Positions 45,595-55,777 are shown, counted from the stretch's first letter. The stretch: 64,000 bases of DNA from Orientallactaga sibirica (GCA_036365145.1 JAEOAD010000005.1:5499001-5563000), one strand, 5' to 3'. Numbers and translations: made by a program. The notes: generated by a model from the sequence alone, not told the origin.

Positions 45595-46043
45595 GCTACT
45601 GGTTCTGGCAGGAGCCTCTCCTGGCTATGAATTATCTTCCTGTTTGTCTTTCTGCTTAAAAAGCCATCCTCTTTGTCTCCTGCCAGGATCACACCCAGGG
45701 CCAGTCCGCTAGTGCCACACCATGTCTCCTGGACTCCAGAGCTGAAAACTAAGGAGGGAGAAGGCAGCAGCTGTGAGTCGCAGCATCAGACCACACATGG
45801 GACCACAGAGGGACAGAGAGAGGAGGGAGAAGCTTCCACACAAACAACAGTCCCCCAGGGGTTTTTGCTCAAGCCCTCAGGGATTAGTGTACTTGGCAGC
45901 TGACTCTGCACCCTTTCTGATAAAGGAAAGTTTAGAAACAATTTATTTTTGCAATCAATGACTTAATGAGCATAACAAATCACTCTGTGGTGTGGATTCT
46001 TCTGCCAGTGTATACAAACTGCAGGTGTGGTAAAACTCAGCCA
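45079..46043. other. Repeat-poor interval with a long T run
   Basis: A T34 run at 45561-45594 has no SINE body beside it. At 45240-45530 CpGs and balanced composition suggest a constrained element. A 64-codon frame (45324-45518) there is not a recognisable protein. Confidence 0.4.
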
Positions 46044-46045
46044 AG

Positions 46046-46212
46046 AGGCCGGGTGTGGTGACACGTGCTTTTAATCCCAGCACTGGGGAGGAAGGGGTAG
46101 GAGTAGTATCATCGTGTGTTCGAGGCCAACTTAAGACTATATAGTGAATTCCAGGTCAGCCTGAGCTAGACTGAGATCCTATCTCAGAAAACAAAAACAA
46201 ACAAACAAACAA
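46046..46212 (+). mobile_element. B1-type SINE
   Basis: Diverged copy (GGAGGAAGGGGTAGGAGTAG) with an AAACA tail. Confidence 0.83.
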
Positions 46213-46373
46213 ATCCCAGCCAAGTCCCTTCTGGCCCCTAAGTGGTAGATGTACTGCCCAAAGGACAAATGACTATCCAGGCCCTGAGTACCAGGGACTG
46301 TGTATTTGCAAACATCACTCCCTACCTGAACAATAATCAAATGAAAAATGCTCCATAAAAATCTTAGATATGA

Positions 46374-46532
46374 AGCCAGGCACAGTGACACACACCTTTA
46401 ATCTCAGCACTTAGGAGGCAGAGGTAGGAGGATTGTGGTGAGTTCAAGGCCACCCTGAGACTACATAGTAAATTTTAAGTCCGCCTGGGCTACAGTGAGA
46501 CATTACCTCAAAAAACCAAAAAAAAAAAAAAT
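46374..46532 (+). mobile_element. B1-type SINE
   Basis: GCCAGGCACAGTGACACACA head; CpGs decayed, so older than most. Confidence 0.84.
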
Positions 46533-46544
46533 CTTAGAAAGGCA

Positions 46545-46622
46545 GAGTTACAGATTTCGGTCAGTGGTAGAGCCCTTGCCCAGCAAGAGCAAGGCTCTGA
46601 GTTCAGTCCCCAGTACTGGGGG
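46545..46622 (+). mobile_element. ID-like SINE
   Basis: CAGTGGTAGAGCCCTTGCCC and GAGTTCAGTCCCCAGTACTG match the ID A-box and B-box order. Confidence 0.7.
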
Positions 46623-47200
46623 GGAAATCTTTCTTAGAAATGACCCTTAAAATGGATTTTGGCTCAATTATCCTGATGGTCTTCCCCAGTGAGTTTGCCT
46701 CCCTTCTGGCAAATCGAGCTTGTGTCACGTTAGCTTAATAGCAAAGGTCATGAGAACAGAGCATGGGACATAGGTGAGATGGCCAGAGGCCTGGAGCAGA
46801 TGACCTCAGCACCAGCGGTTTTCATATCCTGACCTAAATCCTTGAACTTCACCCTCGTGCCAAGTTCAGAAACATACAGACTGTATCTCATTGCTGGTGA
46901 GGAATGATTTTATGTTTATTCATTTATTTATTCATTCATACATTTATTTTTAAATTATGAACTATTAAGTTTATTGAGGGGAAAATCACAAATTATAGGG
47001 TTTATTTAAGGGAGATTGGGTCTAGGAAGGAAAGGTAGAACAGATTCATAAACATGTGGGAAGCAGGAATCTAGGAGTTTGTGTGGGGAGACTCGGAGAC
47101 AAGAGAAATTGATATGGCATCTGCCATGTTTTTAGAGAAGTTAAGAGGACAAAGGGTGAGGCTCAAGGAAAAATGAAAGGACAAATATCAAAGTAGAGGC
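46623..47200. other. Unique or ancient-repeat sequence
   Basis: Includes a degenerate TTTATTCATTTATTTATTC stretch (46915-46955). From 46960 the composition resembles the unidentified element at 47411-47840. Confidence 0.35.
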
Positions 47201-47201
47201 C

Positions 47202-47341
47202 GGGCTGGAGAGATGGCTTAGTGGTTAAGGCACTTGCCTGCAAAGACAAAGGATCCAAGGTTCAATTCCCCAGGACCCACATAAGCCAAATTGCACAAGG
47301 TGCAGTGGCTGGAGGCCCTAGCGCACCCATTCTCTCTCTCC

Positions 47342-47374
<33 letters not shown>

Positions 47375-47410
47375 AAACAAATAAATAAAAATTTAAAATA
47401 GTTTAAAAAA
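47202..47410 (+). mobile_element. DIP-type SINE
   Basis: Copy with a deletion between CACAAGGTG and CAGTGGCTGG and a long CT block. Confidence 0.85.
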
Positions 47411-47840
47411 TTTAAAAAAATCAGAGATCAAGAGATTCAGAGTAAGTGAGGAATGAAGAGGGCTATACTCATGGTTACCCCGAGTGTAAAAAAAATTACA
47501 CAGGTAGTAGTAGACATGGAGTTGGTGAGAACACCTGCATGGTAGATCTGGAGTGTAAGAAAAATACCCACACAGGTAGATTCAGAAACCAGAGGAAAAT
47601 CACCCTGAACTATAAAAGTATGCATGCAATCAGAGTGAGAAGTTACCCCGAACTATAAAGAAGATACAAGCAATAAAACTCCCCTGACCAAGAAACAGTT
47701 TTATGCTCCCCCCAACCCCACCTGTGGCCCCCACGAAGAGGCAGAACGGAGAGATGCAGAGAACAGAGAGACGCAGGGCAGAGAAGGGAGCCAGACAAGC
47801 AGAGCTGAGCTGAGCAGGGGCAGGGTGGAGTCTTATTTTT
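47411..47840. repeat. Unidentified element with degenerate internal repeats
   Basis: GAGTGTAARAAAAAT then ACACAGGTAG occurs at about 47482 and 47551. TTACCCCGA(G/A) with TGTAAA or CTATAAAG occurs near 47475, 47600 and 47642. The pattern looks like part of a larger repeat or LTR, which I cannot name. Confidence 0.4.
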
Positions 47841-48122
47841 ATTTTGTTGGTTTTTTGAGGTAGGGTCTCACTCTAGCTCAGGCTGACCTGGAAGTCTCAG
47901 GGTGGCCTTGAACTCGCCATGATCCTCCTACCTCTGCCTCCCATGCGAGACACCACGCCAGGCTTTTTTTTTTTTTTTGGTTTTGCAAGGTAGGGTCTCA
48001 CTCTGGTCCAGGCTGACCTGGAATTAACTATGTAGTCTCAGGGTGGCCTTGAACTCAAGGTGATCCTCCTACCTTTGCCTCTCGAGTGCTGGGATTAAAG
48101 GCGTGTCCACCATGCCTGGCTT
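47841..48122 (-). mobile_element. Two B1-type SINEs
   Basis: The first (to 47964) has deletions in the middle and near the head (CCTCCCATGCGAGACACCAC). The second is complete from a T run with GCAAGGTAGGGTCTCACTCT. Confidence 0.86.
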
Positions 48123-48206
48123 CTTCTTCTTTTTCTTCTTCTTTTTTTTAATCACTAATGAAGACAAGTAAGCACGCTAACAGATAAGTTACAACTTTAT
48201 AACTCA

Positions 48207-48365
48207 AGCCAGGTGTGGCGGCGTACACTTTTAATCCCAGCATTCAGGACACAGAGGTAGGAGCATCACCGCAAGTTTTGGAGGCCAGCCTGAGGTTACA
48301 TAGCAAATTACAGGTCAGCCTGAGCTAGAGTGAGACCCTACCACGAAAAACCAACCAAGCAAACA
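48207..48365 (+). mobile_element. B1-type SINE
   Basis: Diverged copy (GCCAGGTGTGGCGGCGTACA; GGCCAGCCTGAGGTTACATA). Confidence 0.84.
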
Positions 48366-48881
48366 AAAACTCAAACACCTCCACCCCCCACTTAGCACTT
48401 ACTTGGTTGAAAGAACAGTGTGCCAAGCACGGGCATCTAGAGTCAAGTCTTGAAGTTTTATCAGAAAAGACCAAAAACAGATTCATTTATCCTTCTCCTG
48501 AATAAAAAAGGAGTTTTGTTTGGTTTGTTTGCCAAGCTGACTAGATTTGATCAGACTCCAAACTCTATTACCTTCATGCTGAGAGCAAGAGGACAGGTTC
48601 CAAGCCCTGGATTTCCTTTTTCCTAGAAGAAACTACAGGCCGCTGAACCCACACGCAGCTCCTCATGGCTCTCACTCCTCCACTCTTCCTTCACCCTCCT
48701 CGTGCGAATTCCACACCATAAATGAGATCGCTCATGGATGTCGGGAAGACCTAGCATTGTTTTTGATCGTGGAAAGAATTTTAAAATGGAAGGATATTCA
48801 GAGGCAGAGACATTACCTTGAAAGGCAAAGAAACATCCAGATACTCAGAGAGGTCAAAGCATTAAAAATGATCACTATAAG
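48366..48881. other. Unique sequence, no gene seen
   Basis: About 500 bases; a frame starting at 48757 only becomes long by running into the next SINE. Confidence 0.45.
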
Positions 48882-49030
48882 CCCGGTATGGTGGCACAGG
48901 CCTTTAATCCCAGCACTTGGGAGGCAGAGGTGGAAGGATTGCCGTGAGTTCGAGGCCACCCTGAGACTACATAGTGAATTCCCAAATGGAGGGTCTGGTC
49001 AGGGCCAGGAATTTCCACAGCAGTTTAAAA
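48882..49030 (+). mobile_element. B1-type SINE, 3' part rearranged
   Basis: Ordinary B1 to CATAGTGAATTCC (48981), then CAAATGGAGGGTCTGGTCAG replaces the usual end before an A run. Confidence 0.75.
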
Positions 49031-49057
49031 AAAAAAACATACTGTTTTATATGAATT

Positions 49058-49276
49058 TTTTATTACTTTTATTTATTTATATATGTATTTATTAGAGACA
49101 GAGAGAGGGAGAAAAGAGTGTGAGAATGGGCGCACCAGGGCCTGTAGCCACTGCAAAGGAACTCTAGACACTTACGCCACCATGTGCATCTGGCTTACGT
49201 GGGACCTGGAGAATCAAACCAGCATCCTTAGGCTTTGCAGGCATGTGCCTTAACCGCTAAGCCGTCTCTCCAGCTC
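49058..49276 (-). mobile_element. DIP-type SINE
   Basis: Complete minus-strand copy, ending GCCGTCTCTCCAGCTC. Confidence 0.87.
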
Positions 49277-49292
49277 TCCAAAGCAGTTTTTT

Positions 49293-49372
49293 GCGGGGAG
49301 GTGTTGGGAACTGCACTCAGCACCTTGTGCACACTAGGCAAGCACCCTACCACTGCGTAACATCCCCAGCTA
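49293..49372 (-). mobile_element. ID-like SINE
   Basis: GGCAAGCACCCTACCACTGC and CATCCCCAGC are the inverted ID head. Confidence 0.68.
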
Positions 49373-49443
49373 TTCAGTATTTCTATACAATAGTTTATTT
49401 TTCCTCTTTCTATACACCCAAAATATGGTTTATAGATTTAATT

Positions 49444-49600
49444 TTTTTGTTGTTTTGTTTTTTTTGAAGTAGGGTCTCACTCTAAGCCAAGCTGACCTGG
49501 AACTTACTCTGTCGTCCCAGGCTGGCCTCAAATTTACATCGATCCTTTTATCTCTGCCTCCTGAGTGTTGAGGTTGAAGGTGTGTACCACCACGTCCATT
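49444..49600 (-). mobile_element. B1-type SINE
   Basis: Diverged minus-strand copy (TCTGTCGTCCCAGGCTGGCC). Confidence 0.83.
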
Positions 49601-49902
49601 TTAGTGCCACACGGTGTGTCTTTCTGTTGTGCCTTGTTCAGAGTCATAAGAAAGTTGAGAAAAGAATGTTGCTCTGATACAACCTTCTGGAAAGGGAGAC
49701 TGTTGAAACGTGAACAAATCGGAAGCAACGATGACTTGTTTCTAGAGTCGGAGATCAATCTAGTTTTGACTTTTCCCAGTTTGGTTTACCATATCCGATT
49801 TGGTCTGAGGGTGAGGTGCACTGAACTATTCATTTGTGGTGAGTTCTTTCATGATCTCGTTCATTGTCCATTTTAAGCAGAAGCTACTGCTTAAAAATAT
49901 GC

Positions 49903-50100
49903 TGCCTAAACCAGGCGTGGTGGCACATGCCTTTAATCCCAGCACTCTCAGGAGGCAGAGACAGAGGCAGGAGGATCGTTGTGAGTTTGAAGCCACCCTG
50001 AGACTACAGAGTGAATTCCAGGTCAGCCTGAACTAGAGTGAAACCCTACCTCGAAAAAGCAAAAAAAACCAAAAAACAAAAAAAAAAAAAAAAAAACAAA
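49903..50100 (+). mobile_element. B1-type SINE with target-site duplication
   Basis: GCTGCCTAA before the head and after the A-rich tail (CGCTGCCTAAGACC) brackets this copy. Confidence 0.85.
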
Positions 50101-51350
50101 AACGCTGCCTAAGACCATATCTGTAGAAACAACAAATGACTTGATTTAGCAAGTACTGCATCTAAGTTAGCTGTTTTAAGGGATACCTTCCAGAGAGTTG
50201 TTGGCCAAGAAGGTTCCTGATGCTACCCAAAACATTACAGGCTATTGCCAAGGCTCTTGGTTGCCCACCAGATCTAAATGTTTAAGACCCTACTGCTGAA
50301 GGCTCCACATGTTTGGGCTGCAGTCACTGAGAAATCAGGCTGGAGCTGAGCTGGAAGCCTCCTCCCTGTTGACTAGCTGTCAGGATGCTGGAAAGAGCTC
50401 TGCAGCCTGCAGCCTTTGGGAAGAGAAAAGCCATCAGTGGTCTTCAGCAGCAGTGGCCCTGCTAAGCAGCCAGACCAGATGTACCAAGATTGCATGCATG
50501 TTATGGGGAAACCAACTGCTTTCTGATTGGCTTGGAGGCCTGCTCCGTGGGAGGGAATTCATTCCTGGTACTGAAAACCTAGTCAAAAGCCTATGGCTTG
50601 GGAGGTCATACACCCTAGGGGGAAACAACTACTGTGGTAAACATTTATTTTGTTTTTTTTTGTTTTGTTTTGTTTTTCGAGGTAGGGTTTCACTCTGGTC
50701 CAGGCTGACCTGGAATTAACTATGTAGTCTCAGGGTGGCCTCGAACTCACGGCGATCCTCCTACCTCTCCCTCCCGAGTGCTGGGATTAAAGGCGTGCGC
50801 CACCACGCCCGGCTTTGTGGTAAACATTTATATTCTGCCCACCAAACTGCCCTCAAAATACTTGTGTTTATGCCCATATATTAGTGTCACCCTCATTTTT
50901 GGTTAGAGAAGCTTCTTTTCAGATGGCGGTGACCTCTGGGGTGACTCAAGTCCCTATAATGCTGAGAGGTGACACTGGAGTGCTCAGCACTGAGGCTTCC
51001 CTATCCATCTTCTTCTAAGGCTCATGGACCACTGTGGTAGAGGTGGTGGAAAGAATGCCAGAGCCAAAGGCCGGGGAGGACAGCGTACAATGCCGTCATC
51101 CAGACACAAATTGGCCTTGGTATCCATGATCCCACAGTGGTGAGCACTACCTACACCAGACTTGCCGAACAGAAGGAAAAACAATGGCGACATCAAAATA
51201 GAAGAGACTCATTGGAAAGAAGGGATTCAGTGGGGGGAGATTTGGGAGGGGGAAAAGAGGACGGTGGTAGGGGATTTGATTATGGCATATTGTCTACATT
51301 TACAGAAGTTGTCAATGAAAAGAAAAGGTTTAAAAAAGAACACCAAGTTA
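50101..51350 (+). mobile_element. L1 (Lx-like) 3' region, interrupted by a B1
   Basis: Blocks such as GATGCTACCCAAAACATTAC, GGCTATTGCCAAGGCTCTTG, GATTGGCTTGGAGGCCTGCT and TTGGTTAGAGAAGCTTCTTT are, from memory, shared by an abundant rodent repeat that I take to be an L1 3' region. It ends in a G-rich stretch and GTTGTCAATGAAAAG. The 49602-49902 sequence may belong to it as well. No ORF2 remnant was confirmed. Confidence 0.55.
50649..50817 (-). mobile_element. B1-type SINE with 14-bp target-site duplication
   Basis: TGGTAAACATTTAT at 50635-50648 recurs at 50818-50831. The copy keeps nearly all consensus CpGs and looks young. Confidence 0.93.
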
Positions 51351-51748
51351 CCTGTTTCAAATTTCTACTGGCTTTCTAATGGTCATACAGCCTCCCTCAC
51401 TGTTGGCCCAACAAGAAAGGTCCTGACTCCTAAAGACAGCCAAGGTGCGCCCTGGAAGGGGAATGCAAGGACAACTACGGGCGTGAGGACTGGCTGTGGA
51501 AGAGATCTGTAAGCGGAGCACAGAAGAACTCTCAGCGGCTCCACATAGGACACCTTGTGGCTTTTTATAACCCGACAGGCCCACGACCTCTCCACCCTTG
51601 AACACACACCCAGTGCTTTCCTACATGTTTGCAGGAGTGATGCACATGGCTAGTATGCATGCAGATGGATCCCAGTGGTCACTAAGGGGGAACGAGGCTT
51701 CATAATCATTAAACAGAACCCTGCTGGAGGTCTCACACACACAATGTT
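51351..51748. other. Unique sequence, no gene seen
   Basis: Overlapping frames on both strands, none recognisable. Confidence 0.4.
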
Positions 51749-51813
<65 letters not shown>

Positions 51814-52042
51814 AAGGAAGAAAGGAAGGAAGAAAGAAAGAAAGAAAGAAGAAAGAAAGAGAGAAAGAAAGACAGGAAAGAAAAGAAAAGAAAAAGAAAA
51901 AGAGAAGAAAGAAAGAGAGGGGGGAGGGAAGGAGGAAGGAAGGAAGGAAGGAAGGAAGGAAAAGAAAGAAAGAAAGAAGGAAAGAAAGAAAGGAAGAAGA
52001 AAGAAAGAAAGAGAGAGGGGGAGGGAGGGAGGAAGGAAGGAA
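51749..52042 (+). repeat. 294-nt purine tract with one interruption
   Basis: Only A and G apart from a single C at 51873: a GAAA array, mixed GGAA/GAGA, and two GGGA-GGAA blocks. No B1 body lies directly upstream, unlike the other purine tracts. Confidence 0.9.
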
Positions 52043-52135
52043 CAAGAAATAAGTCAGGCCTCTTCAATCTGGACAAAAAAAAAATGTTCCAAGGGAAATT
52101 AATGACTGTATAAAGAATGTGATTTATTTTTTTAA

Positions 52136-52195
52136 TCATGGTGAAGTATATCTAACATAAAACTTACTTTTTAAAGTCTTTACTTTTTTTCTTTT
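52136..52195 (+). mobile_element. Ancient mammalian L1 fragment, first piece
   Basis: GGTGAAGTATATCTAACATA with AAACTTACTTTTTAAAG resembles the L1M text GTAAAATATACATAACATAA; it continues after three SINEs at 52781. Confidence 0.5.
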
Positions 52196-52374
52196 CTTTT
52201 TTTTCTTTTTTTTTTTTTTTTTTTTTGGCTTTTTGAGGTAGGATCTTGCTCAGCCCAGGTTGACCTGGAATTCACTATGTAGTCTCAGGGTGGCCTTGAA
52301 CTCATGGCAATCCTTCTATCTCTGCCTTCCAAATGCTAGGACTAAAGACGTGCACCACCATGCTCAGCTAAGTC
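52196..52374 (-). mobile_element. B1-type SINE inserted in L1
   Basis: Complete minus-strand copy with a long T run. AAGTCTTTA before it recurs after it at 52370. Confidence 0.87.
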
Positions 52375-52381
52375 TTTATTT

Positions 52382-52428
<47 letters not shown>

Positions 52429-52606
52429 TTAGAGACAGAGAGAGGGAGGGAAAGAGAGAGAGAGAATGGATGTGCCAGGGCTTCCAGCCACAGCAAAAGA
52501 ACTCCAGACACTTTGTGCATCTGGCTTACATGGGACCTGGAGAATAGAACCTGGGTCCTTAGGCTTCTCAAGCAAGCGCCTTAACTGCTAAGCCATCTCT
52601 CCAGCA
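52375..52606 (-). mobile_element. DIP-type SINE inserted in L1
   Basis: Minus-strand copy with about a dozen ATTT units in its tail. Confidence 0.87.
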
Positions 52607-52619
52607 CGATAACACTTAT

Positions 52620-52780
52620 TTTTTGTTTTTTTGTTTCTTTGTTTTTTGAGGTAAGGTCTCACTGGTCCAGGCTGACCTGGAATTAACTATGTCGTCTCAG
52701 TGTAGCCTCGAACTCTCAGCGATCCTCCTACCTCTGCCTCAGGAGTGCTGGGATTCAAGGCGTGCGCCACCACGGCCGGC
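52620..52780 (-). mobile_element. B1-type SINE with target-site duplication
   Basis: GATAACACTTATTTTT occurs on both sides (52608 and 52781), bracketing this copy. Confidence 0.9.
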
Positions 52781-52894
52781 GATAACACTTATTTTTGTGT
52801 GGAAACCTTGGTGGTGCTAAGTCCATTCATGTAGCTGGGCGTCCAATAGCTGTAGCCTTCTCCGGAGCCTCCTTCACCTTACAAAAGTGCAACT
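52781..52894 (+). mobile_element. Ancient mammalian L1 fragment, second piece
   Basis: GGTGGTGCTAAGTCCATTCA follows the L1M text GTGGTGTTAAGTACATTCAC; the piece ends at AAAGTGCAACTCTGCACCCA, matching L1M AACTCTGTACCCATTAAACA. Confidence 0.65.
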
Positions 52895-53564
52895 CTGCAC
52901 CCATCCAACACGAAAGCCCTCCACCCCTACCCTCTGCCCCTCGCCTTCTGCACCCATCCAACACGAAAGCCCTCCACCCCTACCCTCGGCCCCGCCTTCT
53001 GCACCCATCCAACACGAAAGCCCTCCACCCCTCAGCCCTCCACCCCTACCTCGGCCCCTTCTGCACCCATCCAACACGAAAGCCCTCCACCCCTACCTCG
53101 GCCCCGCCTTCTGCACCCATCCAACACGAAAGCCCTCCACCCCTACCTCGGCCCCGCCTTCTGCACCCATCCAACACGAGCCCTCCTTCTGCACCCCCTA
53201 CCCTCCACGGCCCCGCCTTCTGCACCCATCCAACACGAAAGCCCTCCACCCCTACCCTCGGCCCCGCCTTCTGCACCCATCCAACACGAAAGCCCTCCCT
53301 CGGCCCCGCCTTCTGCACCCATCCAACACGAAAGCCCTCCACCCCTACCTCGGCCCCGCCTTCTGCACCCATCCAACACGAAAGCCCTCCACCCCTACCT
53401 CGGCCCCGCCTTCTGCACCCATTCAACACGAAAGCCCTCCACCCCTACCCTCGGCCCCGCCTTCTGCACCCATCCAACACGAAAGCCCTCCACCCCTACC
53501 TCGGCCCCGCCTTCTGCACCCATCCAACACGAAAGCCCTCCACCCCTACCCTCGGCCCCGCCTT
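52895..53564 (+). repeat. GC-rich 50/51-bp minisatellite, about 13 units
   Basis: CTGCACCCATCCAACACG starts units at 52895, 52948, 52999, 53061, 53111, 53161, 53220, 53271, 53313, 53363, 53413, 53464 and 53514. Most are 50 or 51 bp, the difference being CTACCTCGG or CTACCCTCGG; some are 42, 53, 59 or 62 bp through small deletions or duplications. A typical unit holds three CpGs, and its minus strand carries GGCGGGGCC, a GC-box-like word. Open frames of up to 295 codons here follow from the lack of stops in the unit, not from coding function. Confidence 0.95.
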
Positions 53565-53690
53565 CTGCTTCCTGCCCGTGAATTTCACCACTGTGAGGAC
53601 CGCACGCGAATGGAACCGTGCAGTACCGTCTTTCCGTGGCTGGCCGAGTTCACTTAGCAGAATATCCTCCGGGGCCACCTAATGTAACTA
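53565..53690 (+). mobile_element. Ancient mammalian L1 fragment, third piece
   Basis: CTGCTTCCTGCCCGTGAATT and GGCTGGCCGAGTTCACTTAG parallel L1M TTCTGTCTCTATGAATTTGA and GGCTTATTTCACTTAGCATA. The minisatellite is thus an expansion inside this element. Confidence 0.65.
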
Positions 53691-54494
53691 ACATCTGTCA
53701 CGTGTGATTGGTCAACTCCAGAACCAGCTGTCCATCCCAAAGCTCTAATCTGAGAAGCGTTAAAAATAAAAAGGGATCAGTGCTTTACAAAAGCGTAGTA
53801 AACTTTGAGCAACCCAGAAGATAATAAAATAATAAACAGATTAGTGCTTTCACTGAAGTTGGATGAGGTCCTAGGAAACACATATAAAGTGGCTATTTGC
53901 TCTGAGGAAATTTAAAACACCATTCCGGCCTGCTTTGAGGTCAGGATGGTAAAGGGCTAATGAGCGTCCACGAGCTGCAGGGTCGTGGGCCTGTGGCTTC
54001 GAGCCTGTCAATCATTTCTGCACCTGCTGGGCGGGGAGTTGGCCTTTGTGTTTCGGGCAGGAGCAAAGCACATCAAAGGTGGATCACTGGCGGATCTGAA
54101 GACCAAGCCCGGGGACACTGAGCAAGAAACACCTCCAAGGGACTGGCCTGGAGGGTAAAAGCCTCTTCTGCAATGACAACAGAGTCCTAGGCAGGCTGGT
54201 TATTCACGCTGGACTGGCTACTTGCTCAAGCCTCGAGGACATAACCCCCTTCTGTGGTCTTCCCCAAGTAGGACACTGGTTATGTCTCAAGCTGCAAGAC
54301 TTGGGGAATAAAAAGGAACGGATGGCTCAGGTCTGCAGAGTGCCAAAGGCTTTGTCTACAGCATTCAGAGGGAACACAAGCTAAGCTGCACGGGCTGGGC
54401 TTGGAACGGACCCAGCCCGTCGGGACAGAAACTGTGAGCTTTCTTCTCTAGCCCAAGTCTAAATGACAAACCAAGAGTCTCTTCCATCTTCTCG
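53691..54494. other. Unique sequence, no gene seen
   Basis: About 800 bases; no convincing frame or repeat. Confidence 0.42.
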
Positions 54495-54686
54495 TTTTTT
54501 TTTAATGTTTTATTTATTTGCATGCATATGCATGTGATGTGTTTGTGTCCATACACACTGAAATCTCTTGCTGTCATAAACAAATGCCAGGTGCATGCAT
54601 CACTTTGCATCAGGCTTTAAATGTGGGTGCTGGTGACTCGAACCTGGGCCAGCAGGTTTGCAAGCAGGCACCTTTACCCCCAGCCC
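54495..54686 (-). mobile_element. Diverged DIP-type SINE
   Basis: The CT block is replaced by a CATGCATATGCATG word; head GACTCGAACCTGGGCCAGCA remains recognisable. Confidence 0.7.
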
Positions 54687-54927
54687 TCCTCCATCCTCCT
54701 GTGCTCATGAACCCAGCAGGGACATCATGTCACATGTGGAAGATGATTAGCTTCCCTTTCTTCACGTGTCACAACTCCCAGAGCAGAATGTTCGGAACAT
54801 TACAAGACAGACCCATGAAGACTTCAGAGCAGAAAAAAAGAAAAACCAACCAGTCCTACCCAGCCATGCCCAGTGTTCAGCATATTCTGTTTGGTTGTAG
54901 TTCTGCTGGAGGACCAGCAGGGTCTAT

Positions 54928-55130
54928 TTTATTTAAAAAATATTTTATTTATTTATCATTTTTGAGAGTGAGAAAGGGAGAAGAGAGAGGCAGTGGGTAT
55001 GCCACTGCAAACAAACTCCAGATGCATGTGCTACCTTGTGCATCTGGCTTTACATGGGTACTTGGGAATCCAGCCAGGGTCCTTAGTCTTTGCAGGCAAG
55101 TGCCTTAACAGCTGAGCCATCTCTCCAGCT
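54928..55130 (-). mobile_element. DIP-type SINE
   Basis: Minus-strand copy lacking the GGGCCTC(T)AGCC segment, ending CCATCTCTCCAGCTC. Confidence 0.85.
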
Positions 55131-55326
55131 CCCAGGGTCTGTTTTAAGAGCTTCAGGCAAAACATTACCATGAGCTGAGCTGGGCCAGATACCCTGGGGG
55201 GATGGGAGCATGGGGAGGTGGGGGTGCAGTGTGGAAAATAGGGAGCTCTAATGAGGACGTCCCATCTTCAGGGCTGCTCAGCTCCCTAACAAAGGACAAA
55301 GGAGCCTCTACAGAGTCATCGGGGTT

Positions 55327-55464
55327 CTTTTTGGTTTTGTGGTAGGGTCTCAGGCCGACCTGGAATCCACTAGGTAGTCTCAGGGTGGCCTTGAACTCAC
55401 AGTGATCCTCCTACCCCTTCCTCCAGAGTGCTGGGATTAAAGGCATGTGGCACCACGCCCGGCT
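55327..55464 (-). mobile_element. B1-type SINE
   Basis: Minus-strand copy with a deletion in the tail half (GGTCTCAGGCCGACCTGGAA). Confidence 0.84.
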
Positions 55465-55777
55465 AGTTCTTATTTTATATAATGTTATCATATCCCCCCC
55501 CCCAACAAGGAAATCCCCCTTCCCAAACAACTGCAGAGGGTGTCCCAAGAAGAATGAAGAGTCCATGTGACCAGAACAGAAGCTATGAAGCAGGCCAAAG
55601 CCAGCACACACAGCACACCGCGGCCAGAAGGGACCTGAGCCGGGGAGGAACTCGCAGCCAAGGTGGGCTTCTCTCCCGCTTCCTTCTCCCCACCTCCAGC
55701 TTTCTTCTTCACCTGCGCTTGCAGGTGAGAGAGGTTAGGGCTACCTCCAAACAAACATCACGGTCTAAGCAGTAAGA
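55465..55777. other. Unique sequence, no gene seen
   Basis: Starts AT-rich with a C11 run (55495-55503 region). Opposing 88- and 97-codon frames cover the same bases; neither is recognisable. Confidence 0.42.

Noticed and set aside
50900..51130. Retrocopy of a ribosomal or other gene (GGTAGAGGTGGTGGAAAGAA looked coding)
   Set aside because: The surrounding blocks match a rodent L1-type 3' region; no continuous protein match.
52795..53682. Long open frames (295, 256 and 127 codons) in three registers over the minisatellite
   Set aside because: The unit lacks stop codons in several frames and 50/51-bp steps shift the frame repeatedly. Proline-rich output in both plus frames and glycine-rich output on the minus strand is what a GC-rich tandem repeat gives by chance.
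54518..55108. 196-codon plus-strand frame
   Set aside because: Both ends are antisense DIP sequence; only the middle is unique and shows nothing recognisable.
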